Source: Brevibacterium daeguense
Lineage (GTDB): Bacteria > Actinomycetota > Actinomycetes > Actinomycetales > Brevibacteriaceae
Reading direction: 5' to 3'
Length of the DNA stretch: 64,000 nt
NCBI RefSeq assembly: GCF_021729135.1
Contig: NZ_JAJTWW010000014.1
Location: 1 to 64,000, forward strand
The notes beneath the pieces were generated by a model. The model was not told the DNA's origin and ran no database searches. It saw only the letters and a list, made by a program, of their open reading frames with translations. The position numbers and the translations under genes are program-made. Every line of letters starts with the position of its first letter. Within the stretch, counting starts at the first letter, position 1. Below are positions 52,930-63,989 of this stretch, piece after piece.

Positions 52930-55900
52930 ATGAGCACCTCGACCGCAAGCTCCTTGACGATGATGCTGCGCGACGCGATCCACGTGCCCGAGGCTGTCCA
53001 CGATGACGACTTCGTCATGCGGATCCACGAGGGCGTTCCTGCCGCTGAGCAGACCCTCAAGGACTACGTCGTCACCGATAAGATCGCCGAGGCGTTCGAC
53101 GAAGGGCTGACCCTGGTGAAGTCGTCGCTGTTGCGAGGCAACGCCAAGGGTGCTTTCATCCACGGCTCGTTCGGTGCCGGTAAGTCGCACTACATGGCGG
53201 TGATGCACCTGCTGCTGACCGGAAACCCGCACGCGAGGGCGCTACCGGGTCTGCAGTCGGTGGTGGCTGGGCACGCGGATGTGTTGTCGCGGAAGTTCCT
53301 GGCTGTCGACTACCACCTGATCGGCGCGGAGTCGTTCGAGGGTGCCCTGTTCCAGGGGTACGTCAATACTGTCAAGGACAAGCACCCGGACGCTGTGGCG
53401 CCGGTGCTGCACCAGAGCGATCTGCTATTCCAGAATGCACAGGAATTGCGGACGCAGATGGGCGATGACCTGTTCTTCTCGAAGTTCGCCGCCGACTTTG
53501 ATCCCGTCCTCGGCACGCTCAGCGGGGGCGGGCTCTCCGCAGCCGAGCTCGACGCCGCCGCCGCCGGAACGGCGAGCGAGCGCGATCGACAGGCCGTTGC
53601 GGCCAAGCTGGTGGAGACGTACTTCCCGGCCTACACCTCGACGTCGGCGTGGTTGCCGATCGACCAGGGTTTGCGGATCATGACCGCCCACGCCAAGGGC
53701 TTGGGGTACGACGGCTTGGTGCTTTTCCTTGACGAGCTGGTGTTGTGGCTGGCCAATCACTTGCGGGACTCGGCGTTCATCCAGAACGAGACGTCCAAGG
53801 TCGCCAAGCTCGTCGAGACCGGTTCGGGGAGGATGGCGATCCCGATGGTCTCCTTCGTCGCCCGCCAGCGCGCACTCAAGGAGTTCCTCGGCGGCGGAAA
53901 CGTGGGCGCGGAGCAGGTGGCACTGGAGGATTCGTTCCAGTGGTGGGAGGACCGCTTCGACAAGATTACGCTCGCTGCCGCGGATCTTCCGGAGATCGTT
54001 AACAAGCGTCTGCTGACGCCTGCCTCGGAGGCGGGCAAGAACGCGCTTGCGTCCGCCGTTGCACGGGTGCGGGCGAACCCGACGGACTGGAAGCATCTGC
54101 TTACCGACTCCGTTGGTTCCGGGGCAGTCGACTTCGAGAAGGTCTACCCGTTCTCCCCGGCGCTGGTGGACGCCATGGTCGCGCTATCGGCGATCATGCA
54201 GCGCGAACGCACCGCGCTGAAGATCATGAGTGAGCTGCTTTACCGCGGCCGCGACGAACTCACCGTGGGTGACGTAATTCCCGTTGGCGACCTGTTCGAC
54301 GTCGTTGTTCTGGGCGATGCCAAACCTCTGACCGACGACATGGTCAAGGTCTTCGAGGCCGCAGCATCCTTCTATCGCGGCAAAATGCGCCCGTACCTGC
54401 TGGACAAGCACAATGTCACGGACGCCGAGGCGCGCGCGCTCGACAGGAATCACCCGTTCCGCCGCGAAGACCGCCTCGCCAAGACCCTGCTTGTGGCGGC
54501 GATCGCCCCTGGCGCAACCTCACTCAAAGACCTGACGGCGTCCAAGCTGGCAGCGCTGAATTTTGGCTCCGTCGTGTCGATGTTCGGTGGCAACGTTTCC
54601 GGTCAAGTGGTCACGCTTGCCGCTGAATGGCAGGGCAAGTTCTCCGAAATAACAGTCGGATCCACCGCCGACCCCGTGATCAGCCTCCAGCTGACCGGCG
54701 TTGACTTTGACGCGATCCTCGCACATGTCACCCAGGAGGACTCCCACCCCAATCGACGAAAGCTCATCCGCGACACTCTCGTCGATGAGATCGGCGCAGT
54801 CGCCACCGGCTCGTACGCGGGGGAGTACGCTTTTGATCACGTGTGGCGCGGGCAGAAGCGAACGGTTGATGTTGTCTTCGGCAACGTGCGCGACAAGGCT
54901 GCGATGCCGGTCGAGGCGCTCAAGGCATCGTACGGGCGGTGGAAGCTCGTTGTCGACTACCCCTTCGATGACGAGGAGGGAAGGAATCCATCCGATGACG
55001 TGGCGCGTATTTACGACTTGAAGCAAGACAACGTGGTCTCGGACACTGTCATCTGGGTGCCACACTTCCTGACGGCACAGCGCATGGACGACGTCGGCAA
55101 GCTCGTCCAACTCGAGTACCTGTTGACCGGCGACCGATTCGACCAGTATTCCGCGAACCTTCCGGTCAACGACCGCGAGCCGGCTCGCCGCCTACTGACA
55201 AACCAGCGAGACTCCTTGCGCAGCCAGCTCGTCGCATTGCTGCGGCAGGCGTACGGCGTCGACTCCTCTGCGAACGACGACAACCTCGGCACGCGGCTTC
55301 CCGGCACGAATTTCGTGACTCTTGCCGATGGGTTCACGCCCGCACAGCCGTCGGCGGCAACGCTTCACGATGCCGTCATGGGCGTGCTCGGCTCGGCGCT
55401 GACGGCCCGATACCCCAAGCACCCGGAGATCGAGCGAGGCACCGAGGAGGTGCGTCGCGCCGAGCTCAATGCTGTGCTCAGCCTCGCGCGTCGAGCTGTT
55501 GATGCCGGTGGACGCTTGGCAGACGTCGACCGGGCGACCAGCAGCAAGGTCCGCCGCGTCGTGACTGCATACGGTGTGGGATTGCTGCGGGAGACTACAT
55601 ACGCCCTGGACGCCCAGCACTTCGCGTTCTTCGATGACTTCACCCGCGCTGCGGGTACCGGCGACGTCACCGTCGGGACCCTGCGCGAGGTGCTCGCAGA
55701 ACGTGGTATGACCGTTGACACCATGGATCTTCTCGTCCTGACCTGGGCCAAGATCACTGACCGTGAGTGGTACCGCGCTGGCGCACGGACATCAGAACCT
55801 GGGATCGGATCGCTTGCCCCGGACATGCTGTTGCGCGAGCCCGTGCTGCCCTCCGAGGAGGAATGGCAGGTCGCGTTAACCCGAGCCAAGGCCCTCTTTG

Positions 55901-56751
55901 GCGTCGCTGCGGACGAGTACCACCTGTCAACCAAGGCAGTGGAGCGCGTCAGCGACGCACTCCTGGGCAAGGTGCGCCCGGCAGTGAGTACGACGTCGGA
56001 AGCCGCGACGGAGCTTTCCGAGCACCGCGCACTGCTCGGATTGGATGAGACGTCCCCGCGCTGGCAGTCCGTCACCAGGGGCCGTGACTTGGTCGCCGTC
56101 CTCGCAACGGCTGACAACGCCGTCGCGCGGATCAAGGCGCTGGCACAGTTCGACCTGCCCGCCGAGGCGCAGGCGATCAGCCGCTCAATCGCCGCATCCG
56201 GCCACGTCGTCGCGGCGCTGCGCGGGGCGAGCTGGAGCTTGATCGACAGGTTGCCCACCCTGGGTGGCGACCGGGCTGCGAGGGCGCTGGCCGCTCTGCG
56301 CGACGTCGCCCGTCAGGCAGAGCTCCATGCACCGCTCAAGCCGGCGCTGGACGCCGCGGCGCAAGAGGCGGTTGACGTGATCGCAAACGACCCCGTCGAA
56401 GTCGCGCAGCGCCGGCGGGAAGAGGAGGAGGCCCGCCGTCTGCGAGAGGAGGCCGAACGCAAGGCCGCCGAAGAGCGAGCTGCACGGGAGGCTGAGTACG
56501 CCAGGCAGCAGGCCGAAATCGAGACCAAGCGGCTCGAGCAGGCCGAACGCGACGCCGAGATTGCCCGCCAGAGGGCCGAGCTGGACCGCATCCGCCTGGA
56601 GCTGGAGGAGCGTGAACGAGCTCGCCTCGCGGAGAACAGCCGAGTCATTTCGCGCGCTGCCGAGGTCCAGGAGATCGGGCGGAAGATCACCGAGGAGCTG
56701 GCCAACCCGGTGAAGGGCAAGACGCTGCGGATCAGCTGGAGGTGGGAGTGA
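52930..56751 (+). CDS. pglY: BREX type 2 large ATPase PglY (BrxC-like)
   Basis: A 1273-residue P-loop ATPase. It starts [21 protein letters not shown] at ATG 52930; the open frame extends back into pglX but that part is not family-like. Walker A is [11 protein letters not shown] (Lys85). The large central part has no other familiar domain. The C-terminus (about residues 1155-1240) is a long, highly charged Glu/Arg/Ala coiled coil beginning [20 protein letters not shown]. PglY is the BREX-2 counterpart of BrxC, thought to power a multi-protein complex. Its stop overlaps the pglZ GTG by 4 bp. Confidence 0.92.
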   Translation: MSTSTASSLTMMLRDAIHVPEAVHDDDFVMRIHEGVPAAEQTLKDYVVTDKIAEAFDEGLTLVKSSLLRGNAKGAFIHGSFGAGKSHYMAVMHLLLTGNPHARALPGLQSVVAGHADVLSRKFLAVDYHLIGAESFEGALFQGYVNTVKDKHPDAVAPVLHQSDLLFQNAQELRTQMGDDLFFSKFAADFDPVLGTLSGGGLSAAELDAAAAGTASERDRQAVAAKLVETYFPAYTSTSAWLPIDQGLRIMTAHAKGLGYDGLVLFLDELVLWLANHLRDSAFIQNETSKVAKLVETGSGRMAIPMVSFVARQRALKEFLGGGNVGAEQVALEDSFQWWEDRFDKITLAAADLPEIVNKRLLTPASEAGKNALASAVARVRANPTDWKHLLTDSVGSGAVDFEKVYPFSPALVDAMVALSAIMQRERTALKIMSELLYRGRDELTVGDVIPVGDLFDVVVLGDAKPLTDDMVKVFEAAASFYRGKMRPYLLDKHNVTDAEARALDRNHPFRREDRLAKTLLVAAIAPGATSLKDLTASKLAALNFGSVVSMFGGNVSGQVVTLAAEWQGKFSEITVGSTADPVISLQLTGVDFDAILAHVTQEDSHPNRRKLIRDTLVDEIGAVATGSYAGEYAFDHVWRGQKRTVDVVFGNVRDKAAMPVEALKASYGRWKLVVDYPFDDEEGRNPSDDVARIYDLKQDNVVSDTVIWVPHFLTAQRMDDVGKLVQLEYLLTGDRFDQYSANLPVNDREPARRLLTNQRDSLRSQLVALLRQAYGVDSSANDDNLGTRLPGTNFVTLADGFTPAQPSAATLHDAVMGVLGSALTARYPKHPEIERGTEEVRRAELNAVLSLARRAVDAGGRLADVDRATSSKVRRVVTAYGVGLLRETTYALDAQHFAFFDDFTRAAGTGDVTVGTLREVLAERGMTVDTMDLLVLTWAKITDREWYRAGARTSEPGIGSLAPDMLLREPVLPSEEEWQVALTRAKALFGVAADEYHLSTKAVERVSDALLGKVRPAVSTTSEAATELSEHRALLGLDETSPRWQSVTRGRDLVAVLATADNAVARIKALAQFDLPAEAQAISRSIAASGHVVAALRGASWSLIDRLPTLGGDRAARALAALRDVARQAELHAPLKPALDAAAQEAVDVIANDPVEVAQRRREEEEARRLREEAERKAAEERAAREAEYARQQAEIETKRLEQAERDAEIARQRAELDRIRLELEERERARLAENSRVISRAAEVQEIGRKITEELANPVKGKTLRISWRWE

Positions 56752-59426
56752 CCAACGCCGCGACCGAGGCACCAAGAACTGTCGCTGTTTCTGAGGCGCT
56801 CGTGCGGTCACGCGCCGCCGCGCTCATTGCCAAGGGCGGTGATGCCCGCGTGCTCGTAATGCGCGCTCAGCCCCGCTGGAATGGCGGCGACCTGACCATT
56901 GACGGACAGCGAGTCCGCGTTATCGAAGGCATCTCTCAGCTCGCCATCCTCGACGCCTACGCCCAACAGACCGACGACGAGTACCTGGTCGTGCTGACCG
57001 ACCGGCCGCGCGCCGACCTCAACGACACCGTGCTCGTCCGCGCCTACGGTCAGCGGATCGAGGAGCCGGACGAGTGGGGGAGCGTCCCAGCGCTCTTCGG
57101 CGGTGCTCGGGAAGTCAGCCGTGACCTCCGGAAACTCGACTGGGCGGCAACGGCGCTGCTCGACCATCAACCGGCCGGAGGCTGGGCGCCCTCTACCGAT
57201 CTGGCAGTCACCGCCGAGCCCGCCATTGGTGGCTTGCTCGCCCACCTGATCAACCTCGGCTCGACTGACCTCGATGGCGTCGTACTCTTGGCCGCGCTGA
57301 GCGACGGATCACGCTCGTCGTGGGCGAGTGTGGATCCCGAGCTGCAGGACCACCTCGTCGAGTGGGCGGAAGAACAGTACGGGACCGCCGCCGGGTTCGC
57401 GCTGCGCACCACCGCCAAGCCCGGCGGGCTGGTGAAGCCGCTCGCGCTTGGACTGGCGATCGACGTGCTCTGGCCCAGCCCAGCCGGCGACCTCACTGAG
57501 GATCAGATCGCCGCGCGGACGCGGCTCCTGGAACGGTATGTAGGCGGCCGCTCCATCACACCCCTTCAAGCCCGCGAGATCGCCGACGCTTCCGTGTCCG
57601 CCGTGCTCCGACTCTCCCGCGAGAACGACCCTGAAGGCCGGCTTGGCGTCGTGCTAGACCAGGCCGAGGCGCTGTTGCGCGACAACCTCGGCTGGCCCGC
57701 CGGCGCAGAGCGTTCGGCCATCCTTCGACCCGGCTTCACTGCCCGCCTTCGGAGGCTCGGCGCGGCCCTGGACTCGGGGACGGACGTGGAGGAGGCTCTG
57801 GTCGGCGTTCTTGACCACCGGGAATCCACCCTGGCCGGCCAGGACCTCGCGCCGCGCATGGCCGTGCGGCTGTCACGCTGGCTCGCGACGACGGAGGTCA
57901 CGATGCACAGTCTGGGGGCGGACTTGCAACGCCAGCTCGACGACGGAGCCTGGGTCGATGCGGCACTCGGTGTGATCTGGAACGGCTCCTCTGACTCCGA
58001 GGTTGGCGCCGCCTACGGGCGTCTCATCGAACGCGTCCGTGCGCGCCGCCGTGGACGAGACGAGATCGCCGCGGCGCACCTCGGCGACACAGTTGCCATG
58101 CGGTCTCTGGCGGAACTGTTGGACGGTCCGGCGCTGGGCATCGAGAACATCCTGCGCACTGTCGTTGACCCGTGGAAGGCCCATGGCGGAGTACTGCTCG
58201 TCGTTCTCGACGGTATGAGCGGAGCAACGGCCATTGACCTCGCTGGGGAGGTCGGACGGTCCGGTCTTGTCGAATGGGTGCCCTCGGCGTCGAAGCACCG
58301 GCTTGCAGCAGTCGCGGCACTGCCGTCGATGACAGAGACTTCTCGCACGAGTCTGTTCTGCGGAGAGATCCGCATCGGCAACTCCTCGACCGAGAAGTCG
58401 GGCCTGGCCGCGACCTTCCCCGGCGCTAAAGTTTTCCACAAGGGTGAGCTACGCGCTCCGGGTGGCGCTCAACTCGCCGATGGCGTCGCCTCAGCCATCG
58501 CCGACCCTGCGATCCCAGTCGTCGGCGTGGTCATCAATGCCATCGACGACGCTGCGCACAAGAACGACACCTCGGCGAGGACGTGGACGATGGGGGACCT
58601 CGAGCCGCTCCGCGCGCTCTTGAACGCCGCATCCATCGCAGGTCGCGTCGTCGTCCTTACCTCCGACCACGGCCATGTCGTTGAGCGCTCGACTGAGATG
58701 CTCCCTGCGGTGTCGGGCGGGGACTCCCGCTGGCGGCCCGCGTCGTCTGGGCCCGCCAGGGAGGGCGAGGTGCTCGTCGATGGGTCACGGGTGGCAATAG
58801 ACGCTGGCCAGGTAGTCATGCTCTGGCGCGACGACGCTCGATACGGCGCCGCACGGGGCGGGTACCACGGAGGCGCATCTTTGGCAGAGCTGACGGTGCC
58901 GGTACTCGTGTACCAGCGGTCGCTCGCGCAAGACGCTCCTGAAGGGTGGTTGCCCGCACCGCCTCAGGCGCCGACGTGGTGGAACGATCCGATCATCGAG
59001 ACCACAGCCCGGGAGGTCGCGGCCGCGCCCGTGAAGAAGACTCGGAAGAGGCCAGACGTCCACAGGGAATCTCCGTCGCTGTTCGAGCTCGAGACGGAAC
59101 CGGCTCCACCACCGCCGAGCGACAATCTGGTCGATCAAGTCCTCGCGTCCACCGTTGCCGAAGACCAGCTGAAGCTTGCCGGACGTGCCGCATCCAAGTC
59201 GCTGGTCGAGGCCGTGCTCCGCGCCCTGATCGAACGTGGCGGCCGGGCCCACCGGGACACCGTCGCCTCCGCAGCGGACATGCCCTATACCGCCATCGGA
59301 CAGCGCCTCGCCGTGGTCAAGCGCGTCTTGAACGTCGAGGGTTACGACATCCTGTCCTTCGACAGCGACGGTGAGACTCTGCGACTCGACGTTGACCTGC
59401 TCAAGGAGCAATTCGAGGTCAGATGA
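56748..59426 (+). CDS. pglZ: BREX type 2 phosphatase-fold protein PglZ
   Basis: An 892-residue protein with the alkaline-phosphatase-superfamily PglZ domain in its second half. Metal-binding sites are visible: D488 in [14 protein letters not shown], and D640-H641-x-H643 in [10 protein letters not shown]. The N-terminal half is a helical BREX-specific region. Near 780-830 lies a Pro/charged linker before a final winged-helix-like domain ([36 protein letters not shown]). I use GTG 56748, which overlaps the pglY stop (GTGA) and has GGAGGTGG upstream; a GTG two codons earlier is possible. PglZ is the hallmark gene of all BREX types. Confidence 0.93.
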   Translation: MTNAATEAPRTVAVSEALVRSRAAALIAKGGDARVLVMRAQPRWNGGDLTIDGQRVRVIEGISQLAILDAYAQQTDDEYLVVLTDRPRADLNDTVLVRAYGQRIEEPDEWGSVPALFGGAREVSRDLRKLDWAATALLDHQPAGGWAPSTDLAVTAEPAIGGLLAHLINLGSTDLDGVVLLAALSDGSRSSWASVDPELQDHLVEWAEEQYGTAAGFALRTTAKPGGLVKPLALGLAIDVLWPSPAGDLTEDQIAARTRLLERYVGGRSITPLQAREIADASVSAVLRLSRENDPEGRLGVVLDQAEALLRDNLGWPAGAERSAILRPGFTARLRRLGAALDSGTDVEEALVGVLDHRESTLAGQDLAPRMAVRLSRWLATTEVTMHSLGADLQRQLDDGAWVDAALGVIWNGSSDSEVGAAYGRLIERVRARRRGRDEIAAAHLGDTVAMRSLAELLDGPALGIENILRTVVDPWKAHGGVLLVVLDGMSGATAIDLAGEVGRSGLVEWVPSASKHRLAAVAALPSMTETSRTSLFCGEIRIGNSSTEKSGLAATFPGAKVFHKGELRAPGGAQLADGVASAIADPAIPVVGVVINAIDDAAHKNDTSARTWTMGDLEPLRALLNAASIAGRVVVLTSDHGHVVERSTEMLPAVSGGDSRWRPASSGPAREGEVLVDGSRVAIDAGQVVMLWRDDARYGAARGGYHGGASLAELTVPVLVYQRSLAQDAPEGWLPAPPQAPTWWNDPIIETTAREVAAAPVKKTRKRPDVHRESPSLFELETEPAPPPPSDNLVDQVLASTVAEDQLKLAGRAASKSLVEAVLRALIERGGRAHRDTVASAADMPYTAIGQRLAVVKRVLNVEGYDILSFDSDGETLRLDVDLLKEQFEVR

Positions 59427-60763
59427 TGGTGGACGTTCCGATAAGCCCCCGACGGCGCAGGGAGATCATTGACGCCCTGCGGCGCGGCACCGTGCCCCAG
59501 CAAGGGCTCGATGTGATGGCCGTCGGCCTTGGGAAATTCGAGTCAGCGATCGACGACGAGCTCGACGCTGTTCGGCAGGGCGGAGCGCAGTTCAAAGCTG
59601 TGCGAGGCGACTACGGGTCCGGCAAGACCTTCTTCTCCCGCTGGCTGACGGAGCGAGCCAAGAAGAAGAACTTCGCCACGTCCGAGGTCCAGATTTCGGA
59701 GACCGAGACCCCGCTGTACAAGCTGGAGAAGGTCTATCGGCGCATCGTCGAGAGCCTCGCGACACCTGGGGTGTCGAGCGGTGCGTTCAGGGACGTTGTC
59801 GATGGCTGGTTGTACGTGCTAGGTCAGGACGTGCAAAACGCTGGGCCAGCCGACGCGGCTGAGCTCGAGGTGCGGACCGATGGGCTGCTCGAGAAGCGGC
59901 TCGCCGCGGTCTCGAAGGAAGCACCGGCCTTCGCGATGGCGCTTCGCGCCTACCGGCAGATGAGCGCCTCTGGGCAGACCGCGGAAGCCGACGCGCTCCT
60001 GGCATGGCTCAGCGGTCAACCCCATGTATCGGCAAGTGCACGACGATCCGCCGGTGTCCGCGGCGAGCTCGACCACTTCGGTGCGCTGGGGTTCCTGCAG
60101 GGTTTGCTGACCGTGCTGCGGGACTCCGACTATGCCGGTCTTGTGATCGTCCTGGACGAGGTCGAGACCCTGCAACGCATGCGCTCCGACGTTCGGGAGA
60201 AGGCACTCAATGCGCTACGTCAGCTCATGGACGAGGTCGACAGCGGACGGTTCCCCGGTCTCTACCTGTTGCTGACCGGCACGCCTGCCTTTTACGACGG
60301 ACAGCAGGGCGTGCAGCGACTTGCACCGCTCGCCCAGCGGCTTCAGACCGACTTCGGCACCGACGCACGATTCGACAACCCTCGGGCCCCCCAGATTCGG
60401 CTTCACGGTTTCGCACCCGAGTCCCTGGTCGAACTCGGTAGTCGAGTTCGCGACATTTATGCGGTCGGAGCCGAGACCGCCGACCGCATCCACTCCGTCG
60501 TCGATGATGCCTACATTGCCGACCTCGCGGGGGCTATCGCAGGCGAGCTGGGTGGTCGCACCGGTGTCGCGCCCCGAGTGTTCCTCAAGAAGCTCGTCGC
60601 CGACGTCCTCGACCGCGTAGACCAGTTCAGCGACTTCGACCCGCGCGAGCATTACGAGCTCACCCTCAGCGTCACCGAACTGACCGACGTTGAGCGCGAA
60701 GCCCAGACCCGGGGTGACTTGCGGGCAGCGTCGTCCGTTGATGACGTCGACCTCGGGTTCTGA
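59423..60763 (+). CDS. brxD: BREX system ATP-binding protein BrxD
   Basis: A 446-residue P-loop ATPase of the BrxD (DUF2791) family. It has Walker A GDYGSGKTFFSRWL (Lys68) and Walker B LVIVLDEVETLQRM. FPGLYLLLTGTPAFYDGQQG is a sensor-like block, and IRLHGFAPESLVELGSRVRDIYA follows. BrxD is specific to BREX type 2 and some type 3-like loci, where it is an ATPase of unclear mechanism. ATG 59423 overlaps pglZ by ATGA, and the next gene begins 3 bp after its stop, so it is tightly coupled in the operon. Confidence 0.92.
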   Translation: MMVDVPISPRRRREIIDALRRGTVPQQGLDVMAVGLGKFESAIDDELDAVRQGGAQFKAVRGDYGSGKTFFSRWLTERAKKKNFATSEVQISETETPLYKLEKVYRRIVESLATPGVSSGAFRDVVDGWLYVLGQDVQNAGPADAAELEVRTDGLLEKRLAAVSKEAPAFAMALRAYRQMSASGQTAEADALLAWLSGQPHVSASARRSAGVRGELDHFGALGFLQGLLTVLRDSDYAGLVIVLDEVETLQRMRSDVREKALNALRQLMDEVDSGRFPGLYLLLTGTPAFYDGQQGVQRLAPLAQRLQTDFGTDARFDNPRAPQIRLHGFAPESLVELGSRVRDIYAVGAETADRIHSVVDDAYIADLAGAIAGELGGRTGVAPRVFLKKLVADVLDRVDQFSDFDPREHYELTLSVTELTDVEREAQTRGDLRAASSVDDVDLGF

Positions 60764-60766
60764 CCT

Positions 60767-62890
60767 ATGACCGGCGAGACCGGCCTGGAAGAGGCCATTG
60801 AGTACCACGTCGTCAACTCCCTCGGATGGAACAGTCTGCGGCCGCTGCAGTCAGCCTCGGTTGAACCGGTGCGCTCAGGAGCGGACTGCGTGCTGATCGC
60901 TCCGACGGCTGGAGGCAAGACCGAGGCTGCCGTCTTTCCGCTGTTGTCGTCTATGGTGCAGGAGAACTGGAGCGGTTTCTCCCTCCTGTACGTGACGCCG
61001 CTGCGCGCGTTGCTCAACAACCTCCACCCGCGCATCACGAGATATGGCGACTGGCTTGGTCGGCGGGTGGGGCTTTGGCACGGTGACGTCGGTGATACCG
61101 AACGAAAGCGAATGCTCGCTGAGCCGCCCGACATCCTTCTGACGACTCCCGAATCGCTTGAAGCGATGCTCGTCTCACGACGTGTCGACCACGACCGGTT
61201 CTTCTCAGGGCTACGAGCAATTGTGGTCGACGAACTGCACTCGTTTGCCGCGTCTGACCGCGGTTGGCACCTGCTTGGGGTGCTCGCACGCTTGGAGCGC
61301 ATCGCAGGTCGACCGATCCAGCGTGTCGGATTGTCTGCGACTATTGGCAACCCCGAGGAGATCGGTCGCTGGCTGCAGGGCGGGCAGGGTCCTGGTTCAC
61401 CAGAGGAGCGGGAGCTGCACGTGGTCTCGGAGGAGGCCTCCGCGGCTGCCCCCGACCCCGAAGTCATGCTCGACTACGTCGGGTCTGTGGAGAACGCCGC
61501 GAAGGTGATCTCCGCGCTCCACCGCGGCGAGAAACGCCTTGTGTTCTGCGAATCACGCAGAGTGAGCGAACAGCTCGCATTCGAGCTGCGAGAACTCGGC
61601 GTGGAGACGTTCGTCTCGCACTCGTCATTGTCCGCCGAAGAGCGAAGACGCTCTGAACAAGCGTTTGCCGAAGGACAGAACACGGTTATAGTCGCAACTT
61701 CCACACTTGAGCTCGGCATTGACATCGGCGACCTCGATCGCGTTATTCAGATCGATGCTCCGCGGACCGTTGCATCATTTCTCCAGCGGCTGGGGAGGAC
61801 CGGACGCAGACCCGGTACCCGTCGAAACACGCTTTTCCTCGCCACTTCCTCCGACTCGTTCCTTGAGGCTGCTGGCCTGCTACTCCTCTGGCGGCGCGGC
61901 TTCGTAGAGCCGATCACGCCTCCACCCCACCCGCGGCACCTTACTGCCCAACAACTCCTTGCGCTCGCGCTGCAAGAGGGCGCTTATGGGGCGAACCTCT
62001 GGAAGAAGTGGTGGGGGGACCTCGCGTTGATGGACGATGGCGACGAGGTCCTCACCTACCTGCGGGACGGGGGCTTCCTCGTTGAAGACAGCGGACTGCT
62101 GCTGATTGGACCAGCGGCAGAAAAAGCGTTCGGCCGTCGACACTTTATGGACTTGCTGAGCTCGTTCGACGCCGAGAAAGAGCTGAGGGTCGTTGCGGGG
62201 ACCAAGGAAATCGGGTCCATCTCTCCCCTCGCACTTCCCCGTGAGGGGTCCGAGAAACTCGGGTCGAAGCCCCTCCTCATCAACGGCCGAGCCTGGAAGG
62301 TCGAGCAAGTCAGTTGGGAGCGGTTCGAGATCCTCGTCAGCCCAGTAGGGCGCAAGGGCGACGTCCGCTGGCAAAGCGGCGCCATCGCACTGTCCTTCGA
62401 GATGATGCGCGCTCAGCGCGACGTCCTCCTCGGCGAGACGCCGGACGTGCCGTTCTCCCGGCGTGCCGTAGACCGATTGGGCCTTGTTCGAGAAATGCGT
62501 GCGGGCCAGGTGTCGGCTGACGGCCTCGTTGCTGAGAGTTCCGGACAAGATCTTCGCCTGTGGACCTGGGCTGGGCTCAAAGCCAACGAGACCCTTCGAA
62601 CCGGCCTCGGTGGCGCGGAGGGGCAGTCGTACAACGACGTCATGATGTTGCGAGGGGTGGGGGCCAGCGACGTAGGCCGACTCGCAGGCGCCTCCTTCGA
62701 GAACGTCGCACCGCGCATTCCCATAGAGATGGTCGACAACTTGAAGTTCTCGGCGGCGCTCCCCGAGGTTGTAGCGATCAAAACGCTTGCTGAGCGCTTC
62801 GCTGATCGTCGGGGTGCTTCAGTCACCGCTGCCTCTCTGCTTCCCGTGGTGGCCGGTTCGAACGAAACCACTAGCGAAGGAACGACGTGA
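60767..62890 (+). CDS. brxHI: BREX type 2 Lhr-like helicase BrxHI
   Basis: A 707-residue superfamily 2 helicase. Motifs in order: LRPLQSASVEPVRSG (Q-like), Walker A APTAGGKTEA (about residues 45-52), TPLRALLNNL (Ia), VVDELHSFA (DELH, near 154), VGLSATIGN (III), STLELGIDIGDLD (V) and QRLGRTGRRPGTR (VI). The C-terminal 350 residues resemble the Lhr-core accessory part. BrxHI is the last standard gene of BREX-2. ATG follows the brxD stop by 3 bp. No strong terminator is seen after it; only a weak CCCCC/GGGGG hairpin near 62925-62946. Confidence 0.93.
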   Translation: MTGETGLEEAIEYHVVNSLGWNSLRPLQSASVEPVRSGADCVLIAPTAGGKTEAAVFPLLSSMVQENWSGFSLLYVTPLRALLNNLHPRITRYGDWLGRRVGLWHGDVGDTERKRMLAEPPDILLTTPESLEAMLVSRRVDHDRFFSGLRAIVVDELHSFAASDRGWHLLGVLARLERIAGRPIQRVGLSATIGNPEEIGRWLQGGQGPGSPEERELHVVSEEASAAAPDPEVMLDYVGSVENAAKVISALHRGEKRLVFCESRRVSEQLAFELRELGVETFVSHSSLSAEERRRSEQAFAEGQNTVIVATSTLELGIDIGDLDRVIQIDAPRTVASFLQRLGRTGRRPGTRRNTLFLATSSDSFLEAAGLLLLWRRGFVEPITPPPHPRHLTAQQLLALALQEGAYGANLWKKWWGDLALMDDGDEVLTYLRDGGFLVEDSGLLLIGPAAEKAFGRRHFMDLLSSFDAEKELRVVAGTKEIGSISPLALPREGSEKLGSKPLLINGRAWKVEQVSWERFEILVSPVGRKGDVRWQSGAIALSFEMMRAQRDVLLGETPDVPFSRRAVDRLGLVREMRAGQVSADGLVAESSGQDLRLWTWAGLKANETLRTGLGGAEGQSYNDVMMLRGVGASDVGRLAGASFENVAPRIPIEMVDNLKFSAALPEVVAIKTLAERFADRRGASVTAASLLPVVAGSNETTSEGTT

Positions 62891-62996
62891 CCGCAGGAGA
62901 GCCACGGCACCGTCGTCGCTGACAGCCCCCACTGAACCGCGGGGGGTCCGCTCGGGCGATAGGCAGTTTTGGGACGTTCCGTTCTAAGTGACGCTC

Positions 62997-63989
62997 TTAC
63001 AGGACCTTCTCCCTTTTCGCCTTTGAGCGAGGATGAAACTGCTTGTAATTGAGCAGCGCTGACGAATCTCCTTCGATGAACATCGCGAGTGCAGTCATCG
63101 CCTTGCTCTCAATCTGTCGAATGCGTTCCCGTGTCACCCCGAACCGTTGACCGATGACGTCGAGGGTCTCAGGCTCGTCTGTGTACCAGCCGTGGCGTCT
63201 GCGAACGATTTCGGAGTCACGGTGGGGCAGCAGATATACAAGATCCTCGACGGCCTGGCGGCGTTCGTGCTCAAGCACCGCGAGTTCCGGATGCGGCAGC
63301 ACGTGATCCGAGCGCTCGGTGCATTCGTCGAGGAGGGAATGCCCGTCGTTGAACATGCCCTTGAAAGTGTCGAGCTCCATCAGGCGGTCGAGCGCGAACG
63401 GTTCGAGACGCAGAATGCGCTCAGCTTCCTTGGCGAAGTCCCTATTGTGCTCTGGATCCAGCCGCCACTTGCTGAGGCTCTCGGTGACGTGAACCGGCAA
63501 CCGAATCGTTCGACTCCTGTCCGCGATTGCACGAGTGATCGCCTGCCGAATCCACCACGTGGCATAGGTCGAGAACTTGAAGCCCCGTTTGAAGTCGAAC
63601 TTCTCCACCGCGCGAACGAGACCGAGGTTCCCTTCCTGAATAATGTCGAGGAAGTCGAGCTTCAGGCTCGGGCTCACGTAGCGCTTGGCGATGCTCACCA
63701 CCAGGCGGAGGTTGCAGGCGATGAACCGCTCCCGTGCTCGGATCCCGTCACGGACCACCCATTCGAGCTCGCGGACTTCCGATCGAGTGGAAAAGCGCTG
63801 CGTGTTGAGGACATGCTGAGCATAGAGCCCCGCCTCGATCATCTTTGCGAGCTCGACCTCTTCTTGGGCGGTGAGAAGCCCCGGTTCCCCGATCTGCTCT
63901 AGGTACTGCTTGACCGGGTCGTCAAATACCGGAGTGTCTCGGAGCCGCTCAGGGGGAGCATCGTCTTCATCCTCATCGATGAGAAGCAC
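62997..63989 (-). CDS. Sigma-70 family RNA polymerase sigma factor, possibly 5'-incomplete
   Basis: At least 330 residues. Region 1.2 is DDPVKQYLEQIGEPGLLTAQEEVELAKMIEAGL. Region 2 is FIACNLRLVVSIAKRYVSPSLKLDFLDIIQEGNLGLVRAVEKFDFKRGFKFSTYATWWIRQAITRAIADRSRTIRLPVHV. Region 4.2 carries the HTH ETLDVIGQRFGVTRERIRQIESKAM. The region 3 to 4 linker is divergent, and a basic C-terminal tail (HPRSKAKREK) extends beyond region 4. The frame remains open to the window edge, and the GTG at 63989 is only a candidate start: the acidic N-terminus suggests more protein upstream. It is a group-2-like, non-ECF sigma, convergent to the BREX operon. Confidence 0.85.
   Translation of the reverse strand: MLLIDEDEDDAPPERLRDTPVFDDPVKQYLEQIGEPGLLTAQEEVELAKMIEAGLYAQHVLNTQRFSTRSEVRELEWVVRDGIRARERFIACNLRLVVSIAKRYVSPSLKLDFLDIIQEGNLGLVRAVEKFDFKRGFKFSTYATWWIRQAITRAIADRSRTIRLPVHVTESLSKWRLDPEHNRDFAKEAERILRLEPFALDRLMELDTFKGMFNDGHSLLDECTERSDHVLPHPELAVLEHERRQAVEDLVYLLPHRDSEIVRRRHGWYTDEPETLDVIGQRFGVTRERIRQIESKAMTALAMFIEGDSSALLNYKQFHPRSKAKREKVL

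Noticed and set aside
62920-62950. Terminator after brxHI
   Set aside because: Only a 5-bp C/G stem with a 12-nt loop and no T-run; too weak to call as a feature.
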